Positions 1 through 8,606 of a stretch of DNA of 64,000 bases are shown piece after piece. The position numbers and the translations under genes were made by a program. Source of the DNA: Leptolyngbya sp. BL0902 (GTDB lineage Bacteria > Cyanobacteriota > Cyanobacteriia > Phormidesmidales > Phormidesmidaceae); contig NZ_CP046155.1 in NCBI RefSeq assembly GCF_016403105.1, positions 682,001 through 746,000 on the forward strand. The letters are read 5' to 3'. The notes under the pieces are model-generated. The model was not told the origin of the DNA, ran no database searches, and saw nothing but the letters and a program-made list of their open reading frames with translations. Each line of letters opens with the position of its first letter. The stretch's first letter is position 1.

Positions 1-766
1 CATAGAACCGCTCTGGAATCTGGGTCGGCATTTCGTCGATCAACAGGACGGGGTTGCCCGCTGGGTCTGGGTTCCCCACCGCAACCGGAGGCAGCGCCAC
101 CAGCATATCGTCCTGGGGCCGAGTGCCCGCCAAGGATTGCAGCGGCCCCACCCTGGCCCAGCCATTCAGCCGAGTGGGATGCACAATGCCCTTGGCGATG
201 CTCTCTAGGGCTGCGTCGTTAAAGAGAATTCCGCGAGTGACCAGGGCCAAAAACGCATCGGTTTCCGGCGTTTCCTGCCATTGCAGCCGTACCCGTTGGC
301 CAACCCAGGCCGTATCGGGACTGGTCAAAACCTCCATCCAGACCCAGTCTCGATCTTCGGCTTCGGCAGCGGTTTGATCCGGCAAGATCAGCCGTCCGGC
401 CCAGTCGGCCACGGGGCGATAGTTCTGGGGTGTTGCGGGTTGAATCGGTAAGGGCGTCGTCCAGATATCAGGGGACTCGGTGGTTGGGGTGTGCTGATTT
501 GGGTTCCCTAGGTTTGGACTGTCTGGGCTTGGACTGTCTGGGCTTGGGTTCCCCAACCCTGGAGTTGTGATCGCTGGCGTATCAGGAACTTGGGCCACCA
601 TTGCCGCTGTCATTGGCCCAAACCCGCCCCAGGCCAAGCAAAGCAGTGCCGTCAGCAGGGTCAAAAGTCCCCAACGACAGTGCTTCCAGGTCGATTTTAG
701 GCAGGGCTGCTGAGTCCGTCGTGGGATCATCAGGACAAGGCGAGACCAAAGACCAAGGCGGTTCAT
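1..766 (-). CDS. Exported or membrane-anchored hypothetical protein, 3' end outside window
   Basis: An open frame with no stop runs off the left edge on the minus strand; about 255 codons are visible. The start ATG (766) overlaps the TGA of the upstream glycosyltransferase gene as ATGA, so the two are probably translationally coupled. The N-terminus has a basic stretch, a hydrophobic segment at about residues 32-55, then a Pro/Ser/Asp-rich linker in which PSPDSPSPDSP is a short tandem repeat. A folded region follows with no motif I recognise. The product is probably anchored in or exported across the inner membrane. Function unknown. Confidence 0.6.
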   Translation of the reverse strand, partial: MNRLGLWSRLVLMIPRRTQQPCLKSTWKHCRWGLLTLLTALLCLAWGGFGPMTAAMVAQVPDTPAITTPGLGNPSPDSPSPDSPNLGNPNQHTPTTESPDIWTTPLPIQPATPQNYRPVADWAGRLILPDQTAAEAEDRDWVWMEVLTSPDTAWVGQRVRLQWQETPETDAFLALVTRGILFNDAALESIAKGIVHPTRLNGWARVGPLQSLAGTRPQDDMLVALPPVAVGNPDPAGNPVLLIDEMPTQIPERFY

Positions 767-2085
767 GGGTGATCCTGGGCAAGGGCTAAAACGATGTCGG
801 CGAGACGGGCGGCGGCTCCGGCGGGGCCACGGACGGCCCGGAGGTTTTCCCGGATGGCCGCTAGGGTGTGGGGCTGGGTGAGGTAGCCCACGGCCTGGTC
901 GGCAACGGCTTGGGGGCGGAGGGGGCCGATCAGTTCTGGCACAATTTCCGCCTTGGCCCACAGGTTGGGCCACGCAAACAGGCGACCTTCTTTATAAATT
1001 TGCCGCAAAATCACGGTGTTGATGCCCTTCGCAAAGGCATCCCCCACCAGGGGCAGGTTGGCCAACAGACCCGGAATGCCGTCCCACGCCTTCATCACCG
1101 AGAGCTTTTGGGTGGGCAGCAGCACCATCATCGGCACGCCCAAGGCCCCTAGTTCGGCGGTGTTGGCCCCCACGGTGGTAATGCACAACTGAAACTGGCT
1201 CATCACCTCATAGGCGGGGTGCGGCTGCCACAACATCACCTCCAGCCCGTTGGCATTGCGAAGCACAGGCAACCGATCCGGCGCAACCACTAACTCAGCG
1301 GTAGTGCAGCCCTCGAATAACTGGGTATCTGGATTTTGGTGGGCATCGGCAAACTGGGCTAGGGTTTCGAGGGGCAGCAGCGGGGCCACAGGAATCACAA
1401 ACCGCGCCTGGGGATATTGGCGGCGGATGGCCTCGGCGGTGGCTAGGCAGAAGGGCAGGCCCACGCTCAGTTTGTTGGCCTTAGAACCGGGCATGATGCC
1501 CACCAGCACCTCGTCGGGCTGGAGGTTGAGGGTGTCGCGCAGGTTGGCCAAGCCTGCCGTGGATGGGGCCACATCGGCCATCAGGTCGCCAATCACCTGG
1601 CACTTATGCCGAAACGGGGCCGGAGCCGCCTCCACAATGTTCGGCGTCATACAAGCGATGCCATCCACCCAGCGATGCCAGCGGGCCTCCCATTCGGCAT
1701 AGATCACCGTGCGGTAGCCCAGGCGTCGGCCCAAAATCACCGGATAGACTTGATCGCCACCTAGAAACAGGACAACACCCTGGGGCCGCCAGTCCCAGTT
1801 TTCAGCGGTTTTGCCCGCCAGCAAAAACGGGAAAAAGTGCGCCGCCCCCTGCACCCGATCCACCCCTGGAATCTGCGCCGCCATCGCCGCCTCGCGCCCG
1901 GAGGCATTGGTACAAGGGGACAGCACCACAGAAATACGCAGCAGGTCGGGATCGTCCACCCTCGCCCGTAACGCCTGCACCACAGGCCGCACCCAGGTCG
2001 AAATTTCCCCCGGCCCATTCGACAAAATCAGCAGATCGATCCCTGGAGATCCATCCCCTAGCGGTGTTTTGGTGTCATTTCCCAT
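763..2085 (-). CDS. Lipid-A-disaccharide synthase-related glycosyltransferase
   Basis: The 440-residue product starts with an LILSNGPGEISTWVRPVV segment near residue 17, typical of the cyanobacterial LpxB-related GT-B family. A late PTQKLSVMKAWDGIPG stretch also fits that family. Genuine LpxB joins UDP-diacylglucosamine to lipid X; the substrate of this paralogous group is not established, so a lipid or envelope sugar role is inferred. The ATG at 2085 was chosen over an upstream start (2181) because an AGGTGAGG-like ribosome-binding sequence precedes it and the extra 32 residues look unlike the family. Its stop overlaps the start of the next minus-strand gene (ATGA). Confidence 0.8.
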   Translation of the reverse strand: MGNDTKTPLGDGSPGIDLLILSNGPGEISTWVRPVVQALRARVDDPDLLRISVVLSPCTNASGREAAMAAQIPGVDRVQGAAHFFPFLLAGKTAENWDWRPQGVVLFLGGDQVYPVILGRRLGYRTVIYAEWEARWHRWVDGIACMTPNIVEAAPAPFRHKCQVIGDLMADVAPSTAGLANLRDTLNLQPDEVLVGIMPGSKANKLSVGLPFCLATAEAIRRQYPQARFVIPVAPLLPLETLAQFADAHQNPDTQLFEGCTTAELVVAPDRLPVLRNANGLEVMLWQPHPAYEVMSQFQLCITTVGANTAELGALGVPMMVLLPTQKLSVMKAWDGIPGLLANLPLVGDAFAKGINTVILRQIYKEGRLFAWPNLWAKAEIVPELIGPLRPQAVADQAVGYLTQPHTLAAIRENLRAVRGPAGAAARLADIVLALAQDHP

Positions 2086-2261
2086 CCTGTCCTCACCTTT
2101 GGTTGGAGAACGTCCTGTCCTGCACCCCAACCCATTGTTTAACCACGGTGCCTGCCACCAAGGCGAGAATGACCGCTGCATTTCCGCTGCATTCCACCCT
2201 CCGTTAGAATAACAGTGCCGTTGCCCCCCGCTGCCCTGTGACTCCGCCCCCCAGCCCTTCT

Positions 2262-2825
2262 ATGGAACCGTTGACCCGATCCCAGGTGTTGGTGGCCATG
2301 GGTGTGACCGCTGTGGTGCTGCTGATTATCGCCAAGGCATGGCTTTATTTTGAGCCATCCAAACAACTGCCCCTCACCTTCTCCTGGCGCGATGGGGGGC
2401 TAGGCATGGCGCTGGGGCTGGGGATTACCCTGGCCAGTGCCGCCATTTACGAGGTTTGGGGCCACTATCGCAAAAGCGCCGATGAGTATCTGTCCATTGT
2501 GCTCAAGCCCTTATACTGGCCGGATTTACTGTGGTTGGGGCTGCTCCCTGGCCTCAGCGAAGAACTGTTGTTTCGGGGCGTCATGCTGCCCGCCATTGGC
2601 CTCAACGGGCTGGGCATTCTGGTGTCGGGGGCCAGCTTTGGGGTGCTGCACCTCAGCAGTTTGCAACAGTGGCCCTACGTGGCGTGGGCCACTGCCATTG
2701 GGGTGTTATTGGCCATCAGTGCCGTGGCAACCGGAAACTTATTGGTGCCCATTGTGGCCCATGTGATGACAAATTTGGTGTCTAGCGTGGTGTGGAAACT
2801 GCGCCAGACTGGCCCAACTTTGTAG
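2262..2825 (+). CDS. CPBP family intramembrane metalloprotease
   Basis: An integral membrane protein of 187 residues with the CPBP (CAAX protease/bacteriocin-processing) signature. The EELLFRG motif supplies the Glu pair and Arg (residues 100-105), a His follows in FGVLHLSS, and a final His/Asn pair sits in PIVAHVMTNL. These residues form the glutamate/histidine active site in the family, and all are present. The N-terminal region has one clear membrane segment, and the catalytic half has several more. A GTG at 2238 would add eight residues; neither start has a good ribosome-binding site. It is divergent from the glycosyltransferase gene. Substrate unknown. Confidence 0.8.
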   Translation: MEPLTRSQVLVAMGVTAVVLLIIAKAWLYFEPSKQLPLTFSWRDGGLGMALGLGITLASAAIYEVWGHYRKSADEYLSIVLKPLYWPDLLWLGLLPGLSEELLFRGVMLPAIGLNGLGILVSGASFGVLHLSSLQQWPYVAWATAIGVLLAISAVATGNLLVPIVAHVMTNLVSSVVWKLRQTGPTL

Positions 2826-2839
2826 ATGCGACACTGCGC

Positions 2840-3835
2840 TTAAGGCTGGGGAGAATGGCTGGACGATGCCTGTTTCCGGCGCTGATGAATTTGAGCCATA
2901 AAAAATTCCTCTAGGCTAGGGCGGGCCTGCTGTAGAGAAATGAGTTCAGCCCCCATTTGGGCAAGCTGCTGCACAAATGGGTAGGGGTTGCCGCTGAGAT
3001 GACCATGCCACAGATTTCCCTGCACCTCTAGGTTGTCTAGCCAAGGATCAAGCTGACTGAACTGTCCGCCCCGACCCTTCACCTGATATTGGTCGGCTGT
3101 ACCGAGCAGGTCACTGAGGTGGCCTACACAGACCAAATTCCCCTGATCCAAAATGGCGATGCGATCACAAATTACCTCCACATCCGACAAAATGTGGCTG
3201 TTGAAAAAGATGGTTTTGCCCTCCCGTTTGAGAGCCAAAATAATTTCCCGTACCTGGAAGCGTCCGGTGGGATCAAGGCCCGACATCGGTTCATCTAAGA
3301 AAACCAAATCTGGGTCGTTAACAAGGGCTTGGGCAATGCCAATGCGTTGCAGCATCCCTTTGGAATATTGCCGCAGTTGCTTCTTCTTGGCCGCCTCCTG
3401 AGATAGTCCAACTAGGTCTAAAAGTTCGACGATGCGCCGCTGACGGGCAGCGGCAGAGAGGCCAAACAGTCCGGCGGTGTACTGCAAAAATTCCCACCCG
3501 GTTAAAAAGTCGTAGAAGTAGGGATTTTCGGGGAGATAGCCCAACCGTCGTTTCACGGCTTGATCGCCCAGGGGGTGCCCAAACAACTGAGCCTGCCCTG
3601 TGGTGGGGCGAATAATGCCCAGCAGGGTTTTGAGCAGCGTCGTCTTCCCAGCCCCGTTGGGGCCAAGCAGGCCAAAGGTTTCTCCCTGGTAAATGGTGAG
3701 GGAACAGTGCTGGAGCGAGGTAATCCGCTGGTTCAGCCAAAACCCGGTGCGATAGGCTTTGCCCAAATCCTGGGTTTCAATTACCACGGCCTGTGGCTGG
3801 GAATTGGCCGCAGGAGAGGACACAACGTTGCTCAT
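2840..3835 (-). CDS. ABC transporter ATP-binding protein
   Basis: A cytoplasmic ATPase subunit of 331 residues. Walker A is GPNGAGKTT (residues 58-66), the signature is the degenerate YSKGM (157-161), Walker B is LVFLDEP (177-183), and the switch His is in FFNSHIL (214). The overall form matches the CcmA/NatA-type ABC-2 exporters, which use a separate permease. No permease gene is adjacent, so the partner is elsewhere or the protein pairs with a distant subunit. It converges with the CPBP protease gene. The substrate cannot be told from the sequence. Confidence 0.85.
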   Translation of the reverse strand: MSNVVSSPAANSQPQAVVIETQDLGKAYRTGFWLNQRITSLQHCSLTIYQGETFGLLGPNGAGKTTLLKTLLGIIRPTTGQAQLFGHPLGDQAVKRRLGYLPENPYFYDFLTGWEFLQYTAGLFGLSAAARQRRIVELLDLVGLSQEAAKKKQLRQYSKGMLQRIGIAQALVNDPDLVFLDEPMSGLDPTGRFQVREIILALKREGKTIFFNSHILSDVEVICDRIAILDQGNLVCVGHLSDLLGTADQYQVKGRGGQFSQLDPWLDNLEVQGNLWHGHLSGNPYPFVQQLAQMGAELISLQQARPSLEEFFMAQIHQRRKQASSSHSPQP

Positions 3836-3933
3836 AAAACCGCCAGCCCAACAAGGACATCAACACCTGTCCTAGAATACACAGACAACCCCCTAGGCGT
3901 GCCCCTAGGGGGAAATATCTTGGGAAAACCGCC

Positions 3934-4083
3934 ATGGATCGCTCAAAAATCGTTGCCATTGTTACTGGGGCTGTCTCGCTGCTGCTGGCCGTAGGCTATT
4001 TGCTGCTGGTGCAACTGTTAGACTTTCGAGGGGAAATGATTCCCGCCCCGCTGTCTCTGGTGGCTGCTCGACTGATCGGGTAG
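3934..4083 (+). CDS. Small single-pass membrane protein (49 aa)
   Basis: ATG at 3934 opens a 49-codon frame ending in TAG. The product begins MDRSKIVAIVTGAVSLLLAV and has one strongly hydrophobic helix (about residues 6-29), then a short tail, RGEMIPAPLSLVAARLIG. It lies divergently from the ABC ATPase gene. The layout (short basic N-terminus, one helix, hydrophilic tail) is that of a genuine microprotein, and I believe similar proteins occur in other cyanobacteria, but I cannot verify this here. Function unknown. Confidence 0.6.
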   Translation: MDRSKIVAIVTGAVSLLLAVGYLLLVQLLDFRGEMIPAPLSLVAARLIG

Positions 4084-4413
4084 GGGGTGAGTGACCCAGC
4101 CTGCTCATGGCCCTGGGCGTTCCCCATAGAGTCATCTTGGGGAGAACCCCAGCATGAAATCTATCGCCCCCACGGCCTTGAGGATAAATTGACTGAAAAC
4201 AGCCCCAAGGATTAGAAAAATCTATCTTAGGCTAGAAATCTTGCTCTCATCTCCCAAAGGGCTGAACTGGCTAAGACTAGCGGCGTCTGAGTCCACCATT
4301 CTTCTCCGTTAAAGCCATCGCCCAGTTCCAAAACTGCCATCGGGTTAACTTTCCCATAGTATTATTGCGATTAAAATCGAAAAGTTTATTCCTTAGCAAA
4401 CTAGCAGGACACC
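4084..4413 (+). promoter_or_regulatory. ado upstream region with short palindrome
   Basis: This 330-base gene-free region precedes the alkane gene. The last 60 bases are AT-rich and hold a perfect inverted repeat, CGATT-AA-AATCG, at 4368-4379, about 35 bases before the start codon. A weak ribosome-binding sequence (AGGA, 4406-4409) precedes the ATG. The palindrome could be an operator. No convincing sigma-70 -35/-10 pair was found. The rest shows nothing recognisable. Confidence 0.3.
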
Positions 4414-5115
4414 ATGGCTATGCAATCCTTAGAGACTGAAACCATCTTTGACTATCAGTCTGAGAGCTATAAAGACGCCTACAGCCGCATCAATGCGATT
4501 GTGATTGAGGGTGAGCAGGAGGCCTACGACAACTACCGCAAGCTGGCGGAAAGCCTGCCCGACCATGGCGAGGAACTGCTGCGTTTGGCCAAAATGGAAA
4601 ACCGCCACATGAAGGGCTTCCAAGCCTGTGGCAAGAATCTCGCTGTCACCCCAGATATGGACTTTGCGCGGGAGTTCTTCGCCCAACTGCACCGCAACTT
4701 TCAGCAAGCCTGGGCCGAGGGCAAAATTGTCACCTGCCTGCTGATTCAGTCCTTGATTATCGAAACCTTCGCCATTTCGGCCTACAACATCTATATCCCG
4801 GTAGCCGACGACTTTGCCCGCAAAATCACCGAGGGCGTGGTGAAGGACGAATACATGCACCTCAACTTTGGCGAAGAGTGGCTGAAGGCCAACTTTGAAG
4901 CCTCCAAAGCCGAACTGGAGCAGGCCAACCGCGAGAATCTGCCCCTGGTGTGGGCCATGCTGAACCAAGTGGCCGACGATGCACGGGTGCTGGGCATGGA
5001 AAAGGACGCCCTGATCGAAGACTTCATGATCACCTACGGCGAAGCCCTCGCCAACATCGGCTTCTCCAGCCGCGAAGTGATGAAGCTCTCCGCCCAAGGG
5101 CTTGCTGCCGCCTAG
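4414..5115 (+). CDS. ado: Aldehyde-deformylating oxygenase (alkane biosynthesis)
   Basis: A 233-residue, ferritin-like di-iron enzyme that converts fatty aldehydes to alkanes plus formate. All six iron ligands known for the family are present: Glu34 (EGEQEAY), Glu62 and His65 (MENRH), Glu117 (LIIETF), and Glu146 and His149 (KDEYMH). The sequence is colinear with the Synechococcus elongatus enzyme over its whole length. The partner acyl-ACP reductase lies 277 bases downstream on the same strand, as in most cyanobacteria. A REP-like repeat separates the two. Confidence 0.97.
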   Translation: MAMQSLETETIFDYQSESYKDAYSRINAIVIEGEQEAYDNYRKLAESLPDHGEELLRLAKMENRHMKGFQACGKNLAVTPDMDFAREFFAQLHRNFQQAWAEGKIVTCLLIQSLIIETFAISAYNIYIPVADDFARKITEGVVKDEYMHLNFGEEWLKANFEASKAELEQANRENLPLVWAMLNQVADDARVLGMEKDALIEDFMITYGEALANIGFSSREVMKLSAQGLAAA

Positions 5116-5135
5116 ATCCTACGGTCATGTCACAC

Positions 5136-5230
5136 GCCCTCGCCCTAACTCCCTCTCCCTAAGGGCGAGGGACTTTGAAAACAGTTTCCGGCCCCCCTCT
5201 CCTCCCTGGGAGAGGGGCTGGGGGTGAGGG
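5136..5230. repeat. REP-like palindromic repeat, copy 1
   Basis: About 95 bases built from two stem-loops: CCCTCTCCCTAAGGGCGAGGG and CCCCTCTCCTCCCTGGGAGAGGGG. They are joined by ACTTTGAAA and TTTCCGG and bounded by complementary GCCCTCGCC and GGGTGAGGG. The same architecture recurs at 28906-29002 and at 61123/62641. It lies between ado and aar and could form a strong RNA hairpin that attenuates read-through. Confidence 0.75.
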
Positions 5231-5392
5231 TCACAGAAATTGCATCCCATCCGCCAACCCTACCCCACGGGCTTCTTCCTCCCTGGGGTTTCCGCCGCCT
5301 AGTTTCCATTAGGTCGGTGGCGGTTTATTCTAGGTAAATTGATCCCCTGCACCAATTCCCCTGGCGCACCCTACGCAGTAACGTAATTTGCA

Positions 5393-6445
5393 ATGTTTGG
5401 CCTAATCGGACACCTTACTAGCCTCGACCATGCCCAATCCGTCGCTCGTGATCTGGGCTACCCAGAATACGCAGACCAGGGAATTGATTTTTGGTGCAGT
5501 GCGCCGCCCCAAATTGTAGACACCATCCGCGTCACCAGCGCCACGGGGCAGCAGATCGAAGGCAAGTATGTGGAGTCCTGCTTTTTGCCGGAGATGTTGG
5601 CCTCCCGGCGGATCAAAGCGGCCACCCGCAAAATCATCAACGCCATGGCCCACGCCCAAAAGCACGGCATCGACATTACGGCCCTGGGCGGATTTTCCTC
5701 GATTATTTTTGAAAACTTCAACCTGAACCAAATTCAGCAGGTGCGAAACGTCACCCTCGAGTTTGAGCGCTTTACCACGGGCAACACCCACACCGCCTAC
5801 ATCATCTGTCAGCAGGTGAAAGCGGCCTCGGCCATGCTGGGGATTAACCTATCCGACGCCACCGTGGCCGTCTGTGGAGCCACCGGAGACATTGGCAGTG
5901 CCGTGTGTCGCTGGCTGAATGCCCGCACGGATATCAAGGATCTGCTGCTCGTCGCCCGCAACCAGGAGCGTTTGCAGAACCTCCAAGAGGAACTGGGCCG
6001 GGGGACGCCGATGGATTTGGATTCGGCCCTGCCCAAGGCCGACATTGTGGTGTGGGTGGCCAGTATGCCCAAGGGCGTCACCGTTGACCCCACCACCCTG
6101 AAGCGCCCCTGCCTGATGATTGACGGCGGCTATCCCAAAAACCTCGATCAGCAGTTCAGCTTCGAGGGCGTCCACGTCCTCAAGGGCGGCATCGTTGAGC
6201 ACTCCCTCGACATCGACTGGAAGATCATGAGCATCGTCAACATGGATGTGCCCGCCCGCCAGCTCTTTGCCTGCTTTGCCGAGGCCATGCTGCTGGATTT
6301 TGAGAAGTGGTACACCAACTTTTCCTGGGGCCGCAACCAAATCACCCTCGACAAAATGGACATGATCGGCCAAGCCTCGGTGAAACACGGTTTCCGGCCC
6401 CTGCTGGATCTCAACCGCCAGCCCCTCACCGCCCAAGCCTCCTAG
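5393..6445 (+). CDS. aar: Long-chain acyl-ACP reductase (alkane biosynthesis)
   Basis: A 350-residue enzyme that reduces fatty acyl-ACP to fatty aldehyde with NADPH, supplying ADO. The Rossmann nucleotide motif [10 protein letters not shown] is at residues 161-170. The catalytic cysteine that takes the acyl chain is Cys294 in [10 protein letters not shown], the same position as in Synechococcus elongatus AAR. The start [11 protein letters not shown] matches the family N-terminus exactly. It is followed after four bases by an acyltransferase gene, suggesting co-transcription. Confidence 0.97.
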   Translation: MFGLIGHLTSLDHAQSVARDLGYPEYADQGIDFWCSAPPQIVDTIRVTSATGQQIEGKYVESCFLPEMLASRRIKAATRKIINAMAHAQKHGIDITALGGFSSIIFENFNLNQIQQVRNVTLEFERFTTGNTHTAYIICQQVKAASAMLGINLSDATVAVCGATGDIGSAVCRWLNARTDIKDLLLVARNQERLQNLQEELGRGTPMDLDSALPKADIVVWVASMPKGVTVDPTTLKRPCLMIDGGYPKNLDQQFSFEGVHVLKGGIVEHSLDIDWKIMSIVNMDVPARQLFACFAEAMLLDFEKWYTNFSWGRNQITLDKMDMIGQASVKHGFRPLLDLNRQPLTAQAS

Positions 6446-6449
6446 GGTG

Positions 6450-7364
6450 ATGCCCCCAACCCCCCAGACCCGTCTCCACGACCTAGGGCCTGTGTTGGCC
6501 ACGATGGCGCAGGTGGCCAGGGAAGCCACCCAACAGCCAGCGGGGTCGCTGGATGGTCGTTCCATCGCAGATCGCGACCCGGCTCAAATTGACCGGATGC
6601 TGCCCTTCTTCGACTGGGTGTATCACCACTACTTTCGGGTCAAAACCGACGGTTGGGAGCACATCCCCACCCAGGGGCCAATGCTGATCGTGGGCTCCCA
6701 CAACGGCGGATTGGCTGCGCCCGATACCCTGATGATGACCTACGACTGGCTCCGCCGCTTTGGCAGTCAGCGCCCCTCCTACGCCATCATGGATCCTCGC
6801 ATTTGGCGCGTTTCCCCCATCCTAGGCCGCATGGGAGCCTGGATGGGCTGCCTGCGGGCCGATTCTCCCGCCGCCGTCCGTGCCCTACGAAAAAAAGCCT
6901 CGCTGCTGGTCTACCCCGGTGGCGCAAGGGACGTCTTTCGGCCCCATCGCCTGCGCGACCAAATTTGTTTCTTTGGCCAAAAAGGCTTCATCAAACTGGC
7001 CCTGCGGGAAGAAGTCCCCCTTGTGCCCGCCATTTCCTACGGTGCCCACGATACCCTCTGGGTGCTGGAAGACTTCTACGATCTGGCCAACACCTGGCGA
7101 CAACAACAGGGCTGGAACTGGCCCCTAAACCTCGATCCGGGCACCCTTCCCCTCTACCTCGGCTGGCCTTGGGGTGTCGCCTTTGGCCCCCTGCCCAATC
7201 TCCCCTGGCCCAAGTTTCTGCACACCCGCGTCTGCCCCCCCATCACCTTTCCCCGCTATGGCCTCGCCGCCGCCCAGGATGAGGATTACGTGAACACCTG
7301 CTACGAGCAAGTCTGCGGCACCATGCAGAAGGAACTTGACCAACTCTTCGCCCTTTACGAATAA
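6450..7364 (+). CDS. Lysophospholipid acyltransferase-family protein (MGAT-like)
   Basis: A 304-residue acyltransferase of the glycerolipid superfamily. The first catalytic block is GSHNGGLAAPDTLMM, a spaced-out form of the His/Asp motif seen in the MGAT/DGAT2-like branch. The second is VYPGGARDVFRP, followed by FIKLALREEVPLVPAISYG. It probably moves fatty acyl groups from acyl-ACP or acyl-CoA to a lipid acceptor. ATG at 6450 was preferred to the GTG immediately before it. It starts within five bases of the aar stop codon, so it may share its transcript and draw on the same acyl pool. The acceptor is unknown. Confidence 0.8.
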   Translation: MPPTPQTRLHDLGPVLATMAQVAREATQQPAGSLDGRSIADRDPAQIDRMLPFFDWVYHHYFRVKTDGWEHIPTQGPMLIVGSHNGGLAAPDTLMMTYDWLRRFGSQRPSYAIMDPRIWRVSPILGRMGAWMGCLRADSPAAVRALRKKASLLVYPGGARDVFRPHRLRDQICFFGQKGFIKLALREEVPLVPAISYGAHDTLWVLEDFYDLANTWRQQQGWNWPLNLDPGTLPLYLGWPWGVAFGPLPNLPWPKFLHTRVCPPITFPRYGLAAAQDEDYVNTCYEQVCGTMQKELDQLFALYE

Positions 7365-7427
7365 CCCTATTCCCCACTCCCTATTCCCCACTCCCTATTC
7401 CCCACTCCCTATTCCCTACTTCCCACT
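7365..7427. repeat. Tandem heptamer repeats (STRR-like)
   Basis: Four consecutive copies of a 14-base unit (CCCTATT + CCCCACT, the fourth with one change) begin directly after the acyltransferase stop and decay into further CCCACTT heptamers. This is the short tandemly repeated repetitive sequence type typical of cyanobacteria. Shorter traces occur at 48680-48708. Confidence 0.8.
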
Positions 7428-7442
7428 TCCCACTGCTGACCC

Positions 7443-8354
7443 ATGACCATGACCAACCCCACCCTCCCCACCGCTGCCGCTGGCCTCACCGAAGCCACCT
7501 CCGTCGCCATGGCCGAGGCGATTCAGTCCGTTGAAATCCAAACCTCCCTGGCGGAAAATCCCATCCCCACGGCCTATGCCCTAGCGGGAACTGGGGACGC
7601 CCCCATCCTGCTGATCCACGGGTTCGATAGTTCTCAACTGGAATTTCGGCGGCTGTGGCCCCTGCTGGCCCAATCTCATCAAACCTGGGCGGTGGATTTG
7701 CTGGGGTTTGGCTTTAGCGACCGTGCCCAGTGCCCCCAACTTTCCCCAGCGGCGATTAAGCAACACCTCTACGCCTTCTGGCAGCAGATGATCCGGCGTC
7801 CGATGGTGCTGGTGGGAGCCTCCATGGGGGGAGCCGCCGCCATCGACTTTGCCCTCACCTACCCCGATGCCGTGGCCTCCCTGGTGTTGATTGACAGCGC
7901 GGGCTTTGCCGCTGGCCCCGCCATGGGCAACCTCATGGTGCCACCCTTGGATAGCCTCGCCACAGGCTTTTTGCGCAGCGCCTGGGTGCGTCGCAGCATC
8001 AGCAAATCCGCCTATTTTGATAAAGCCTTCGTTACCCCCGACGCCGAACTCTGCGCTGCCCTGCATCTGGAATGCCCCCGATGGAAAGAAGCCCTAATTG
8101 CCTTCACCAAAAGCGGCGGCTACAACTTCCTCGACGACAAAATTGCCCAAATTACCCAGCCGACTCTGGTGATTTGGGGCAAGCAGGATCGGATTTTGGG
8201 GACTCGCGATGCAGGGCGTTTCCAGCAAGCTCTCCCCCACAGTCATCTGGTGTGGATCGACGCCTGCGGCCATGTGCCCCACCTCGAAAAACCTCAGGAC
8301 ACCGCTGAAGCCATCCAAACCTTCCTAGCCCGCCTCTGCCCCACCCGCGCCTAG
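7443..8354 (+). CDS. Alpha/beta-fold hydrolase
   Basis: A 303-residue serine hydrolase. It shows an HGFDSSQLEF oxyanion segment (near residue 59), the nucleophile elbow GASMGG, an acid in WGKQDRILG and the catalytic His in ACGHVPHLEKP. The N-terminal 35 residues are low-complexity and probably not part of the fold. It lies 78 bases downstream of the acyltransferase gene, across the tandem repeats, on the same strand. Esterase or lipase-like activity is likely; a link to alkane or lipid metabolism is inference from position only. Confidence 0.85.
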   Translation: MTMTNPTLPTAAAGLTEATSVAMAEAIQSVEIQTSLAENPIPTAYALAGTGDAPILLIHGFDSSQLEFRRLWPLLAQSHQTWAVDLLGFGFSDRAQCPQLSPAAIKQHLYAFWQQMIRRPMVLVGASMGGAAAIDFALTYPDAVASLVLIDSAGFAAGPAMGNLMVPPLDSLATGFLRSAWVRRSISKSAYFDKAFVTPDAELCAALHLECPRWKEALIAFTKSGGYNFLDDKIAQITQPTLVIWGKQDRILGTRDAGRFQQALPHSHLVWIDACGHVPHLEKPQDTAEAIQTFLARLCPTRA

Positions 8355-8606
8355 TGTGGGAAGGGCAGAATGAGCCGAGCGTTGGCGCTTATGCCGCGCC
8401 TCGGTTTCTTCACACCGTCTTTGTCTGGTAATCGGGATGAGATAGCTCTAGATCATCTAACGGAGAAAACGATACCCTAGAACCTCATGGAATTTTTAAA
8501 GACTATCGCATGGAGTATTCATAAAAAATACACTTCAGTAGCACTTTAGTGGTCAATTTATAACTTTGCCTGGTGACGCTGTACCTCAGTCCATAACAGA
8601 AAGCTC

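Noticed and set aside
4429-5097. 222-codon minus-strand frame opposite ado
   Set aside because: Shadow of a gene with all di-iron ligands intact.
5849-6565. 238-codon minus-strand frame across aar and the acyltransferase gene
   Set aside because: Lies opposite the catalytic region of aar; no family resemblance and no ribosome-binding site.
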